DNA of 64,000 bases from Pomphorhynchus laevis. Its lineage: Eukaryota > Acanthocephala > Palaeacanthocephala > Echinorhynchida > Pomphorhynchidae. The position numbers and the translations under genes are program-made. Of this stretch, positions 21,593 to 34,023 are shown one piece after another (positions within the stretch are counted from its first letter, which is position 1; each line of letters starts with the position of its first letter). The stretch lies in NCBI GenBank assembly GCA_012934845.2, contig WNNJ02002905.1, positions 124,001 to 188,000 of the forward strand. The letters are read 5' to 3'. Under the pieces are notes generated by a model. The model was not told the DNA's origin. It ran no database searches and worked only from the letters and a program-made list of their open reading frames with translations.

Positions 21593-23089
21593 AAGGTGTA
21601 GATGATCGTGAAAGAATTGAGCTTAAGATTTAAAGATGAGATATTTTGTTGGAAGAGGACTCGAGTTGATTTCGCAAAAAGAAAGTACATTTAGTACTCA
21701 TAAGAATGAGATTGGAACGGCTGAGAGAAATATATGAAGCACGGAGATTTGGAGTGTGTGTTTGGAGAACGTTTATGAAAACGATTAAACATACGAAAAG
21801 AGTGACGGAGTCGACGCTTAGAAAGACAACAGTTGGATCGAACCAGAGAGCAGGGCGCAAACCGTTGAAAATTTCGGGGTCGAATGGGCAGATGATTAAG
21901 GATAGTCGTACGTTTAGAATCAAACAGAATGCAGAGATCATCGGGAGAAATATAGTTAAGTGGAAGTGAAAAGAATGAAGAATTTAGTAAGACTGCCCGG
22001 AGAATAGAGATATCGAGTGGTTTTCAGGGTCGACTTGGAGTAGCTAATATTGGAGGTGGAGAAGGAGGATGGGGACGAGTAAGAGTGACGAGGAAATGAT
22101 CATACAAACCAGAATCAATAATTGACAGGGATGTATAGTCATTGAAGCATGTCGGAACAGCAATGATGTCAAGAGCACCACTGAAGATATAACTGGGGTT
22201 TGCTGAAAGTAATTTATAGCTAAAATCAGAAAAAAATAGTTAGAGTGATAGGGTCATAGCCATTTGAGAGATCAAGACAAATATTAAAGTCAACGAGAAC
22301 AAACGAAGGAGTATAAAACTGAACAGTGAGAAAGAAGATCTGCAAGGTCGTTAATGAACATACTTCATAGGGCAGTTGAGCCTGGACGGTATTTTATCAC
22401 AAGTTACATAGGGAAATGAGTTGATAATCTACATATGAGTAATTTGAACGAAGTGTAACGTATGTTAGCGTTAATTTTACGTATAGACGTTGTGTGACGA
22501 TGAAAGGCAACAATACCGCCATGTTTAAAAGCGGTATATGTGGGAGAGACAATTGGTCGAGTTGATTTAACTAGAGGACAACCAGAGCGACATTGACGAT
22601 GAATAGCAAGTTCGTCAGAGTCAGAGTGCCAGGATTCGGTAATGCAAAGCCAATGGATAGATAATTGATCGATGATATCAAGGAGCAGATCAGCTTTATG
22701 AAGAATGGAGCGAGTGTTGAAAATACTAAGACGAAAAGTATGATCAAGAGTGAGATCGACTTGCAAAAAAGATAGTGTAGAGATGATACGTCATCAGATT
22801 TTATTGCCTCGTGTGTACGACGTGAAAATTTTCGTTGATTTGACGAATTGATAAGGATAACTAGGTCTTTGTTTCACGTCGATGTTACTCAATGCGAGCT
22901 TAATTGAGTTGATCAATAACAGAATGGGAGAGGTCAGGAAAGATACAACAAGTAGATGAAATGGTAAGAAATTTAAAAAGTTTTGAGAGTACCAAGGAAG
23001 CTTGTGAACTATGTCTGAAAACAATTTTTAGAAGTGGATATCAATATTAATCCATTAATATTGGATTTTTAATAAAAAGGCTACCTTGA

Positions 23090-23235
23090 AAAATTTACTT
23101 GTTTACTGAATATAAAATTATTAGAGTTAAATACACATGTGCCATCAATGTATCGAAACATATATTTCATATCTTTATATAATATAGATTTATATTTGCA
23201 CAGTTATAAACAAATTCATTATATATATTCATTAA
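23090..23235 (-). mobile_element. PLE RT fragment
   Basis: A minus-strand match to the FRYIDDICVFN region of the PLE at 6982-7317. Only about 145 bp is left. Confidence 0.65.
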
Positions 23236-23243
23236 ATTTCTCA

Positions 23244-23400
23244 AAAGAGAGTGATACCATTCCGCGTGAAATACATTGTTATCATTGAAACCAGACGCGG
23301 AAGAACGACGATAACAGTAGCAAGTACCGTTTCGTCATCACAATGACTCATCAGTACCAGATCCCTCGCACTACTGGATGCAGTAGTGGGAGGGATCTGA
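23244..23400 (-). repeat. Dispersed repeat N, copy 3
   Basis: Reverse-complement match to 9369-9545: ccagacgcggaag, aacgacgataacag, cgtttcgtcatca and ggatgcagtagtgggag blocks. Confidence 0.6.
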
Positions 23401-23409
23401 CTACTGATG

Positions 23410-23411
<2 letters not shown>

Positions 23412-23453
<42 letters not shown>
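23412..23453. repeat. TA microsatellite
   Basis: Perfect TA dinucleotide run of about 40 bp. Confidence 0.95.
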
Positions 23454-23454
<1 letters not shown>

Positions 23455-23560
23455 TTTTACCGTTTGAGATCATGAAGATCGATTGGAATCGGGACTGGTG
23501 ATCCTTTGATGGATTCTTATTTATGTAACGACATGTGGCAAAAAGCGGGCGAAACTTTTT

Positions 23561-23712
23561 ACCAACATGTGGCAAAAAGCGGGCGAAACGAAAACGGTTG
23601 TGGCAATGGCGCCGTTAGTAGTCAGGGTGTATGGAATTGGATATCATGAAGGAAGGATTCTGTAGCTGGTTTTCAACGCGAAAGTCACCTCGTGTGACCT
23701 AGCAACTATTCG

Positions 23713-23774
<62 letters not shown>

Positions 23775-23995
23775 TCGTATGAGATCATGAAGATCGATTG
23801 AAATCGGGACTGGTGATCCTTTGATGGATGCTTATTTATGTATTGAATAGTTGCTAGGTCACACGAGGTGACTTTCGCATTAAAAACCAGCTACATAATC
23901 CTTTCTTCATGATATCCAATTCCACACACCCTGACTACTAACGGGCACATTGTCACAGCCGTTTTCGTTTCGCCCGCTTTTTGCCACATGTTGGT
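23561..23995. repeat. 151-bp inverted repeat around a TA microsatellite
   Basis: The arms 23561-23711 and 23845-23995 are reverse complements with about ten differences (roughly 93 percent identity). They are separated by 133 bp made of a TA run (23716-23773) and a block beginning gatcatgaagatcgattg. That block recurs outside the arms at about 23467-23530 and 24210-24280. The structure could extrude as a large hairpin. It may be a fold-back transposon or an inverted duplication. Confidence 0.85.
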
Positions 23996-24336
23996 AGCCC
24001 CGGGCTCATCAGAAGGCTGACTACCAACTCTTCGCCTTTTGAAATTGACTTATCCGAGATACGAGCTGTCGCTTTCAGTACTTTGGCTTGCGCTCTTGAC
24101 TGCTAGGCTACGAATCCAGCATTACCAGATTTCACACAGTATATGAAACCTTCCATCATGATATCCAGAAACTGTATTGTCCGAGATACTCTCTGGCATG
24201 CTTATTATAGATTGTATCGTATGAGATCATGAAGATCGATTGAAATCGGGACTGGCGATTCTTTGAGGATGCTTATTTATGTAATGAATAAGCATCTAAT
24301 GAATATGATGAATTATACATCCATATAATGAATATA

Positions 24337-24339
<3 letters not shown>

Positions 24340-24419
<80 letters not shown>

Positions 24420-24425
24420 TATATA
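24340..24425. repeat. TA microsatellite
   Basis: TA run of about 85 bp with few interruptions, at the edge of the inverted-repeat region. Confidence 0.9.
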
Positions 24426-24548
24426 GTTGTTACTAATTAGTAAACGGGGGAAACGGACAAAACTGGGTATTGGAAACCATCACAGTCCATCATCAATCAA
24501 ATCCCTAGACCGGTTTCTGCTTATTGAGCTTCATCAGTAGGGTCCAGA
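24426..24548. other. Unassigned sequence between microsatellite and duplication
   Basis: About 120 bp without recognised gene or repeat. Confidence 0.3.
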
Positions 24549-25024
24549 TTTTAAGAGTGTTCAGAGATCCTCCACCACAGTTAAGAAGGGTTCATCACAA
24601 GGATGATTATTACAACACGACCTTCAAGTCCACAGGCGATCACAAAAGTGATTCGGCAGTATATTATATAAATATTTTTGCAGCCTATATATACATTAGT
24701 ATATCTTTTTCCGAATATACGATTAATTTTTCTATGGCTTCGTTAATATCTGTTCAATCCAGATTTGTATAACGCGTACTAAAAGTTTTAAGAGTGTTCA
24801 GAGATCCTTTGCCACAGTTAAGAAGGGTTCATCACAAGGATGTTTATTACAACACGACCTTCAAGTCCACAGGCGATTACAAAAGTGATTCGGCAGTATA
24901 TTATATAAATATTTTTGCAGCCTATATATATACATTAGTATATCTTTTTCCGAATATACGATTAATTTTTCTATGGCTTCGTTAATATTTGTTCAATCCA
25001 GATTTGTATAAAGCGTACTAAAAT
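24549..25024. repeat. 237-bp tandem duplication that includes a PLE fragment
   Basis: The units 24549-24785 and 24786-about 25024 are nearly identical. Each has a non-PLE part (ttttaagagtgttcagag onwards) fused to a minus-strand PLE RT fragment (tatctttttccgaatata onwards). The fusion predates the duplication. Confidence 0.88.
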
Positions 25025-25025
25025 C

Positions 25026-25660
25026 TTACGTATTCATATTCTGAAAATTTATAACTTTTATGTGTTCTAAAAATTCTTTTACATAAAGATCTTTCAGCTT
25101 ATTATCTCTTAAAAGTTGTATTAATATTTCTGTCCCTACTTTTAAATAATTTTGATTTATCAAAATATTTAATGATTCTAATAATTCAATTTTATCCATA
25201 TATTTATATTTATTTGATGGTTTAATTTTTGTTAGATAGGCGTTATAATTATTATAACATATATATGTATATCTGTTTCCGAATATAAGATTAATTAATT
25301 TTACTAACGCTTCTTTTATATCTACTAAATCTAGATTTGTACAACGCGTACTAAAATCGTAAGTATTTATATTCTAAAAATTTAATCCTTTTGTCTGTTC
25401 TAAAATTCTTTTGTAGAATTAATACTGAAATAGTGTTTTATAACAGTATGAATTTCGATTATCTTACAATATTTTTTGAAGTGTGCTTTAATTACTTTAA
25501 GTATTTTATTCATATAAACAGAAAGTGGTTTTATTGTAAATTTCAAAGCACTACATAAGAACCTAGGTTTTATTAGATTTTTATGTAATTTTAGATTACA
25601 ATTTTATATAGGCATATTTTATTATGATTTAATTTTTTTAATTTTTATTTTAATTTTCGA
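25026..25660 (-). mobile_element. PLE fragment, N-terminal RT region
   Basis: Minus-strand match to 7532-7890 of the main PLE, including the segments around YDFSTLYTNL and the KVIKAHFKKYCKVIEI equivalent. Frames are broken, and part of the region is repeated out of order at about 25080-25200. It is an old, rearranged copy. Confidence 0.7.
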
Positions 25661-25709
25661 TATTCAGTAATTTTTAAAATGTGTTTTATTTACTTATGAA
25701 CTATACATT

Positions 25710-26530
25710 ATGCTCATTACATATGAAACTAGACTTGTATCAAAGCTAGGTCTTTCTTCACCACTTGCCCTTTTTTCTGTTTTGTTCCTCAATGTTCTGT
25801 GCTTGAACAAATTATTTTCTCTCTTCTCTTTGGCGATCTCTCCAACATTACATGCAACCATAACTTCTGCATTATGCAATATGCTGATAATATTTATTTA
25901 TTATAATTGTCCTCCTCATCTTATGGATGATATTTATTTATCTTCTACGAATTGTCTTCTCTCTATTTTCAAGCATCTTTCCTCGCTTCGTTTGTGTCTT
26001 AATCATTTTAAGACAAGCATAGTATGGGTCATCCCTTCTTTCCTCTCTGTCTCTGCTCCCTCAGTATTTCTTAATTCAACCAATTTTCATAATGTTGCTC
26101 ATCTCACTGTCTATCATTTCGTTCGCGACAAAACCAGATCTTCCAATCTCCTACTTCGCCACCTTCGTCGTCTGAGAAGCTCACTTGATTTTAACTCCTG
26201 TTCATCTATTATCTTCAGTCTATTGTTTTCTAAGATCGACTAGTGCCTCAGTCTTTTTACTTTCTCCTTTAAATCCTTTCTTCTTCAATTCTTGTGCCTG
26301 GCGAATTCTACCGTTCGTAACCTTTTTCGCCTTCCGTTTATCACAGTTCACCTTGCCTTTTTATGTAACTCTCTTTTACTGGTGTTTTATCTTATTCCTT
26401 AAACTGTGGTTGACTTTTTCTTTTTATTGCCGTTTTTCTTCTCTTAAATAAACTGCCTTCCGCTATCCGCTCAACCGCCTCCTTTTTATCCTTTAAACAC
26501 AGTATCCGCTCTGTTTTGTCCCTTTACATG
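25710..26530 (+). mobile_element. A3 LINE (L2/CR1-like) 3' half
   Basis: The open frame 25710-26243 has the RT C-terminal order seen in A1: CNMLIIFIYY in place of the YADD region, HFVRDKTRSSNLLLRHLRRLRSSLDFNSC, then FSLLFSKID. A continuation in another frame has CLSLFTFS and RNLFRLPF. The tail includes ctcaaccgcctcctttttat and aaacacagtatccgctctg, which recur at 30630-30725. The catalytic YADD is lost. It is a third subfamily of the A group. Confidence 0.65.
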
Positions 26531-27977
26531 TAATAATAAGGATTTTATTAACAACTATATAACCGATAAAAAATAACTATTAAAAAAGAGACAATCATGA
26601 AAACAGGTTTTAAGAACGATCACTTTTCTCGGCTTCTAATATTACGGCCTCAGGTCCACTGGGATCTTAGCCCTCTAGCCAATCCAACACGCCACTCTTC
26701 GTCTGAACATCCTGGGGTCTCTCACCCCGTCCCGAAGAATCCAATCGAGACGGACTATGCTCGGTAAGCGCGAGATGAGGAGCTTGAGAAACCTTAGTCT
26801 TTGCTCAGAGTGATGTCCTCTTGAGAAGAAGACTAATCCCAAGATAGCCCAAGTACCCCCAGAGGCGCACTTAAGTTTTCCCATTCCATGACAGATACTA
26901 TGCCCGTTTCAGGGCACACCTAGCACTCTTCAGGATACGTTTAAGTCTATCCAGGTCAGCTTTCGCCGACCAATTCACCGTAACAGTGAACTCCAGATAT
27001 TTTACTAGATTTGTGAAGGTAGAGACTGGTTGATTAGTCAATATGGAAGATAGAGCTGAGAGTGCTAGTCTCTTTATTTTTTACTTGTCACAGGAGCAAC
27101 ATGAAAGACAACTACCTGCGATTTGGACGAATTGAGAATAAGATTGAACATGGGTAACTGATCTTTTAATCTTAAAAAAAGCGACTGATGTCAGAGACTA
27201 CATCTTTAAACCTGCATCCAGAGAACAGGGCTGTGGTATCATCAGTGTATACCACTAGATGATGATCACGTTTAAAATTCTTTAATAGTACAACGGACGC
27301 AGTAAGATATAAGATAGGAGAGAGTGGGGATCCTAGATGCACACTCGTAATAGGGTAGAACTGACGCGCATCAGGGTCGTCTTCATAGAAGAACTGCTTG
27401 GCGTACAGGAATATATCTACCCTGTTGAACAATTCTCTCAGGCACACCGAGGGACTTGAGATAGGAGATAACGAAGGGAATGGAGACGCGGTCAAATGCG
27501 GCAGAAAAGTCGATGATATAGCAACAGCGAGTTGATGACTGTTATCCCGACAAAACTGATGCATTTCACCTATTGCTAAATGACCTGAGCGCCTTTTGAC
27601 AAACCCATGAAAACTCGAAGGGATCAAGTTACACCTACTTAAATGGTCACGGATTCTACGCGCAAGCGCTTTTTCGAAGATGGATATGAGGGAGTTTTGA
27701 ATCATAATGGGCCGCAGGTCTTTACGGCATGATACCGGATTACGTTTGGGTAAAACATTTTTACGACTAATATTAATGCCGGCTTCATCGGATGGTGAGA
27801 GTAAAAGCATTGTGACGGCCACTTCTCTTCTTTGACCGGCTGTCAGAAGCTGAAATACCCGAGAAAATAGCGAAGCGACGGATTTGGATGTGCCCGGAAG
27901 TGGATCCCAGAAGTTAAGGATATCTGTAACAGATAAGTCCCTGCTCCTGAAGTCACCCCAAGACGGGATAGACTGGG

Positions 27978-28450
27978 GAGATTGAGTGGGTTTATAGTTG
28001 TGTAGGGATAGTCACTTTTTCAAAACTTTGTCAAGGTTAATGCTCCCGATCCAACCCACAGCCCTGTCAATCCAGCAGACAAACTTCTATTTCTTGAATA
28101 TCTTCCAAAAGTAAGACTGAGAAGGATGAATGTGAGTAAGGCTCGCCTTATACCTGATCAGCTGGAATCTATATCTAGAGCTACAGTATTCATTCGAGAG
28201 GGCCTTCGAGTATTCATTCGAGAGGAGATTGAGTGGCTTTATAGTTGTGTAGGGATAGTCACTCTTTCAAAACTTTGTCAAGGCCAATGATCCCAATCCA
28301 ACCCACAGCCCTGTCCATCCAGCAGACAAACTTCTCTTTCTTGAATATCTTCCAAAAGTAAGACTGAGAAGGATGAATGTGAGTAAGGCTCGCCTTATAC
28401 CTGATCAGCTGGAATCTATATCTAGAGCTACAGTATTCATTCGAGAGGGC
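27978..28450. repeat. 247-bp imperfect tandem duplication inside D1
   Basis: The units 27978-28224 and 28225-28450 start gagattgagtgg and end near tattcattcgagag. They differ at several positions, so this duplication is somewhat older than the 364-bp one in LINE B. Confidence 0.88.
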
Positions 28451-29404
28451 CTATCTGGCGGATACAGAGAGATTTGGGAGGTGAAGCATTTTAGCCAGGA
28501 CCTTGATTTTTGTTAAAGTGGGATTGTAAATTCGACCTTTATAGGTAGTCGAAAGGATCGCGGTAGCTTGCAATGAGAGGTAGGAATTAAATTCGGTCAA
28601 ACTCTCAATTCCAAGTCTGGGGAAGAGTTGGATAGCTGCCTGAAAGAAAGCCACTCTGATGGGATCAACGTGAAACTTCCTTCTAAGCAAAGTACCCTCC
28701 TCTATTCGCCAACGACTTAGATCATGAGAGGTTGCCTGTTTTTGGCGCGACTGCTCAGTACAGATCGGTTTCAACAACCACATATTATGATGCAGTAATG
28801 TGTACAGGGGAGAATTAGTAGTTGAGCAATGAAAGATTGGGGATGATGGTTTGTTAATAAGGTAGTAGTTCCTGACTCTGCGGAGTGCTGCATTTATTCA
28901 ACGACTAGTTCTGTCGTTGAAGTCACCGAGTAGCATGTCAAAGCCACTACCCAAAATACGGTCTAGGATCTCACGGTTCTTGTGAATTTCCCCTGGCCTA
29001 ATATAGAAATTGGCTATACTGATACATTTCCCGTTCTTACAAAGTGATATAGCTAAACAAGACAGGGCTGGACAGGAATAGTTAAGTAAGAGGGATGATC
29101 TTAAGGAGCTCTTTACTGGGGTTAAAAGACCTTTTGATGAAGATGAGCGAGGAGGAGTTATGCACGGAGTAAATGAAGATGAGCGAGGAAATTTGCTTAG
29201 GGATAAATCGAGTAATATCCTGAGGGAGACGGATAGACCGCGTCATCTGAAGGACTATAACATCTGCATCTCTACCAGGTTGAAGGCTAAGGGTGGTAGC
29301 ACCTCCCGAATTCCGCTAAAGGATATTAAGTGAAATAGGATCTTGATTACTTCCTATTGTGTTACCTCAGCTGGAGTGGGATGCCTCCCCCTAGCACGAA
29401 CCAG

Positions 29405-29430
29405 GAGTGAGAAGGTTCCCCTTCTCACTC
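29405..29430 (-). other. ORF1-ORF2 junction hairpin of D1
   Basis: Perfect 11-bp stem (29405-29415 with 29420-29430) and a four-base loop. It lies just after ORF1 and before ORF2. Hairpins at the same place in copies D2 and D3 have different stem sequences. Confidence 0.75.
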
Positions 29431-30629
29431 TCAGCCCCCTGTCGGAGAAGACACTTCCCCACAGGCACTTTATTCATTTCCCAATGAGGCAATATTACGG
29501 GAGTTGTCCTTACTATCTAACTTCAATGCCGCAATGCTTTGGGAGGACCCATTCTTCTTTTTCGAGTAGGGCGCACTCTTGGAAGGTTTGATAGAAGGTT
29601 TAATGTTAGATATAGCTTGGGGTTTGGGATTCGCAAATTTGAAAGCCAAGGAAATATTCAATTTTTTAACTTCTAGAATATGGGCTTGATGCCTCGCTTC
29701 CATCAAACGAATAATGTCAGCATCAGGAAGTCCAACAGGTGACGGTGACTTAAAGGTCTCGACCTTTGCATAGTTCACTGGTTTACCAGAAGAACCAAGG
29801 TGTCTTTTTATAACCATTGAAGAAAGAGCATTTACGGGACTAGGAGGGACGGACTCACCCACAGTTTGAGCAGTGAGGGAGTAATTTACACTTTTTGCCA
29901 GAGTGGACCTCCAATGAACCACAAACCCCTCATAAACGGGGTTGATCACATTTCGAGGACCAATGCCCCCATTGATGACATACATTGCAATGAGGGTAAG
30001 TAAAGTTGTCCAATCCTACGACAGAGAACTTTGAGTTGTGTCCCAAAAAAGGAGGGCATGCTTTATTCTCCAGGCACTCCGCCTGATCCACTGAGGCAGA
30101 TCAGAATGCTAGAGGAAGTGGACCACCGTTCTTTCCCATAATTTGCCTTAAGTTAAAAATCTGAATTCATCCTCTAATATTTTTATGCCCCCATCAAACA
30201 AAAAGAGTGGAACATTGTTAACTTTTAAGGATGCCTGAATAGGCTTGTTTGTGATATTGGCCAAATTCGATCGATTAGTTTTGAAGTAGCTTATATATTC
30301 TCCAGCTATATCGGATGAGCAGAATGTAACTCTAATCTCTGCTTCAAAATATCTTACTGTGTTAAAAATAATTATTTTATTATATTTGTTTGTAAATTCT
30401 CTTATGACGACGTTAAAGTGTTGATGTTTTTCCAGGGGTTGGGTAGGCTTAGTAACTACCAAATTACTCAATTTAGTCACTTGGGGTAGTCACTCTCTGT
30501 GCCAGAGGACAAAATAGATGAAAATCCACTAATCTGCATGCTTTAAATTACTTGATTATTAGGCGATTTTTCAGGAAAAATGCAAGAGCTTTGATTCTCC
30601 GACACTTTGTTCGCTTGCGTGCATGTTTT

Positions 30630-30725
30630 TGAGCTCTATATTTGCTCAATCGCCTCCTTTCCATAATTCAAACACAGTATCAGCTTTGCTTTGTCCCTGT
30701 ATATGTGATTTTAATTATTCACACT
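30630..30725 (+). mobile_element. A3 LINE 3' tail fragment
   Basis: Matches 26460-26530 (cgcctcctttccataattc and aaacacagtatcagct). It lies between the divergent D1 and D2 elements. Confidence 0.6.
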
Positions 30726-31857
30726 TTAAAAAACTATGCAAGTGTGCACGTCGGAGCTTCAAAATATTCAAAAAATGCACAAAAATTCCTGCAAAAAAGA
30801 AGTTGGAACAGGCGAAATTGATGGTAAAACTTGGGGTTCCGCAGAAGACAAGGTCAGTAAAGTTTCTGTTTTTCTCTGTGTGACGGCGTACTCCCCCAAT
30901 CCCCAAACTAAAAAATCTAGCGATTGTCACGCTGACTCAGCCACAGGCGAGAAACAACCTGGTCAGAATCTTTCTAAAAAATTTGCTGCAAAATACAAAA
31001 ATCGAATCATATTTCATTCAGTAAGATTTTTCGAATCAGAGATTAAGATCTAATTTGTATCACCAGATCTTCTGGAGGAGTATGTTGCTTTCTGCTATGA
31101 AAATTTTAAAGACCTCGAAACAATAAATGTTAAACCTATCATGGCATCTTGAAAAATTTCGAATCTACCAACCCACCTGGATGATGAAGATGTCACGGAC
31201 TTTAAGTCTAAATTCAAACTATCTACCCTACGTCCACTCACAGGGAAGAGTGGACATCCCTTACCAATAGGTTTCGGCTCGGCTGCAATTGTTCATGCCG
31301 AAATTCTAGCTAAGTCTAACCCAAACACCTTTATGGGGTTTAATATCAATGGATAATTTCACTTATCCACACTGTAACCAGTGCTACGCTTGGGGGCACT
31401 GGTCCTTTAGCTGCTCCTTGCCCAAGAGCTGTGGTATATGTGGCCTGGGTCATAGTCTTGAGTCGGGAGGGGGTACCCACCCCGCCTGGTCACGCAAGTG
31501 TCCTGAATTTTAAGCTTATAAAAATTCTTTCTCAATTAACAATTGACAGATTTCAGCAAAAAGGACAATTCTTTTTCCAATGTTGCCGCGAGAATGTCTG
31601 ATACAGAGCTTTTGAGAATTACTGATAGCAAGATTCAAGCAGCTTTCAAACATATTGAGGACCTGTTCTCGGCCTAATCTACGGCGTTTTACGCCTCGCC
31701 TCAAATTACAAAGGAATCAATTCCAGAATCCAAGAAAAGGAGGGCATCGGCTTACGCCGTACCCCCTATAAAGATTGGAAAGCTTCTAATGTGGGAAAAA
31801 AGGCCTCCCTGGGAAATTAAGATAATGCCCGTAGGGAAGTGCCCACTCTGGATGGCG

Positions 31858-31891
31858 CTAGTGGTGGAGGGGGTAACCCTTCCACCTCTAG
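31858..31891 (+). other. ORF1-ORF2 junction hairpin of D2
   Basis: About 13 pairs with one mismatch and one G-T pair (31858-31872 with 31877-31891) and a four-base loop. Same relative position as in D1 and D3. Confidence 0.7.
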
Positions 31892-33489
31892 CTTCATCTA
31901 GGGGTAAGGCAATCCCACCAGCTGACCTAACACAACACAGAGTACTCGTGGGCCTTTTTCACTAAATATTCTTCAGTGAAATTCGGGAGGAGTTTCTGCC
32001 CTTAGACTTCTATCTGGTAGAGATGCCGATGTTATAGTCCTTTAGGAGACGCGGTCTATTCGTCTCCACAGGACATTACTCGATTCATCCCTAAGCACAC
32101 TCGATAGCGGCTATGACATGGTACTTGGGTACTTCAACGACAGACCTGGTCGTTGGATTAATGCAGCACTTCGCAGAGCCAGGAACGGTTATCTTATTCA
32201 CAAACCACCGTCGCTTACCTTTCATTGCACATCAACGAATTCTGTCCTCGACTTATTACTGCTCCATTAAAGGTGGTTGTTGAAACCCCACTATACGGAG
32301 CAGTCGCGACAACATCTATCTACCTCTCATGACCTGATTCACTGGCGGATAGAAGAGGATACGCTGCTTCAAAGGAGATTCCACTTTGATCAAATCAGAG
32401 TGGCTTTCTTTCAGGCAGCTATCCAACGCTTCCCCCGAATTGGTAATAAGAGTTTAACCGAATTTAATTCCTACCTCTCTTCGCAAGCTACCGCGATGCT
32501 TTCGACAACATATAAAGGTCGTATCTACAGTCCCACTCCGACAAAACTCAAGACCTTAGCATATATGCTTCGTCTTCCCAATCTCTCTGCTTCTGCCAGG
32601 CAAGTTCTCTCGAAAGAATATTGGAGCACTAGATATAGGTTCCAACTGGGTAAAGATAGGGTGAGCATTGCTTCCCTTAATCCAGCCCAGTCTTCTTCAG
32701 AAAGATATTCAAGAAGGAGAAGTTTGTCTGTTGGAAGGATAGATCATTGGGCTGGATTAGAAAAATAGGTCTTGACAAAATTTTGAAGGAGTCACTATCC
32801 CTACATAATTATGGGCAGTCAATTACCTCAGTTAATCCAGCCTTGGGGAGTCTTTAGGAGTAGGGATCTATATGTCGCAGATATCCTTAACTTCTGGGGC
32901 CTCTTTCGGGTACCTCCAAATCCATCGCTCCACTCTCTTCTCGTGTCTGCCAGCTTTTGTCAGCCTAACAAAGAAGAGAAGTGGCCATCACTATTTAATT
33001 AGTCGCCCATCCGATGTGGCCGGCATCAACATTAGTAGAAGTATATTTCTACCTAAGAAAACTCCGGTATCTTGTCCTAAAGACCTGCGGCCCATATCTA
33101 TTCAAAATTCCCTCGTCTCGATCTACCAAAAAGCGCTTGCGCGTAGAATCCGCGATCATCTGAGTAAGCGAAATTTAATCCCACCAAGTTTCCTTGGGTT
33201 CGTCAAAGGTCGCTAGGTCCATTCAGCAGTAGGTGAGGTGGAGCAGCTTTGTCGGGAGAATATCCATCAACTTGATGTGGCTGTTTTCCTTGATTTTTCT
33301 GCTGCATTTGACCGCATCTCTATTCCCTTTGTTATCTCTTTTCTCAGGTCCCTTGGGTTGCCTGCGAGAATTGTTAACAGGGTGGAGATACTGCTGTACA
33401 CCAATCGATTCTTTTATGAAGACGATCCTGATGCGCGTCAGTTCTACCATATTACGGGTGTGATTTAAGGCTCCCCTTTTTCTCCTATC

Positions 33490-34023
33490 TTGTTTATTGC
33501 TGTTTCAATTGAACTCTTTAAATTTTGTAAACGCGAACAACGTCTAGTGGTATATGCTGATGATACCACATCCCTGTTTTCTGAACGCTGGTGCAAAGAC
33601 GTAGTCTCGAACATCAGCCGTTTCTTTTTAAGATTAAAAGACCAGTTACCCAAGACCAATATTATTTTAAACTCCGCTAAATCGCAGGTGGTTGTCTTTC
33701 ATGGCGCCCCTGCAACAAAGCAAAAGCTTAAGAGATTAGCACTCTCTGCCCTCTCCTCCATTTTGATTAATCAACCCCTCCTTGTCTTCACGAGTCGAGT
33801 AAAATACCTTGGGTTCACCGCTACGGTAAACTGGTCGGCGAAAGCAGACCTGGATAGACTTAAACGTATCCTGAAGAGAGCTAGGTGGGCCCTGAAACGG
33901 GCCCAGCATCTTTCATTAATAGGGATAACTCAGGTGCGCCTCTGGGGCACTTGGGCTATCTCGGGATTAATCTTCTTTTCTAGAGGACGTCTCGTCGAGC
34001 AAATGCTAAGGTTTCTTAGCTGA
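33490..34023 (+). CDS. D2 LINE RT palm and thumb (177 aa open)
   Basis: Carries the catalytic box YADDTTSLF, the helix LKDQLPKTNIILNSAKSQVVVF, VKYLGFTATVNWSAKADLDRLKRILKRARWALKRAQHLS and the final WGTWAISGLIFFSRGRLVEQMLRFL. These match minus-strand frames at 36486-37046 (D3) and 26675-27822 (D1). The fingers region is upstream in other frames. Confidence 0.8.
   Translation: MFIAVSIELFKFCKREQRLVVYADDTTSLFSERWCKDVVSNISRFFLRLKDQLPKTNIILNSAKSQVVVFHGAPATKQKLKRLALSALSSILINQPLLVFTSRVKYLGFTATVNWSAKADLDRLKRILKRARWALKRAQHLSLIGITQVRLWGTWAISGLIFFSRGRLVEQMLRFLS

Larger units (their letters stand above)
16985..23035 (-). mobile_element. A2 LINE (L2/CR1-like) with three nested insertions
   Basis: A minus-strand LINE distinct from A1 (subfamily A2). 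From 5' to 3' it shows the end of ORF1 or start of ORF2 (23024-22794), the endonuclease (22766-22404: FNTRSILHKADLLLDIIDQL, ITESW, HGGIVAFHRH), the middle and RT at about 21440-20460, and the RT C-terminus at 17457-16993 (FSRLDYCLSLFSNSPKS, LPLQRIVNADVRIILRLRRFDH, FINLPFLDNSRP). It is interrupted by an RTE element (17829-19548), an A1 fragment (about 19855-20440, minus) and an A1 3' tail (21448-21592, plus). An internal duplication of about 440 bp is present (from 17151 and again from 17591). Frames are broken throughout. Confidence 0.8.
26531..30490 (-). mobile_element. D-family two-ORF LINE, copy D1
   Basis: Reads from 30490 down to 26531. ORF1 pieces lie at 30480-30148 (KHQHFNVVIREFTNKYNKIIIF) and 29985-29470. 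A strong hairpin (29405-29430) follows. ORF2 endonuclease is at about 29360-28860, and a linker at 28783-28451 contains the conserved WRIEEGTLLRRKFH. The RT at 27822-27172 has LRPIMIQNSLISIFEKALARRIRDHL, GFVKRRSGH, SPLSPILYL and VVYTDDTTALF. The C-terminal end is at 26884-26675. A 247-bp tandem duplication (27978-28450) interrupts the linker. CCHC zinc knuckles seen in the sister copies place the family near Jockey/I/R1-type LINEs. Several frame breaks are present. Confidence 0.8.
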
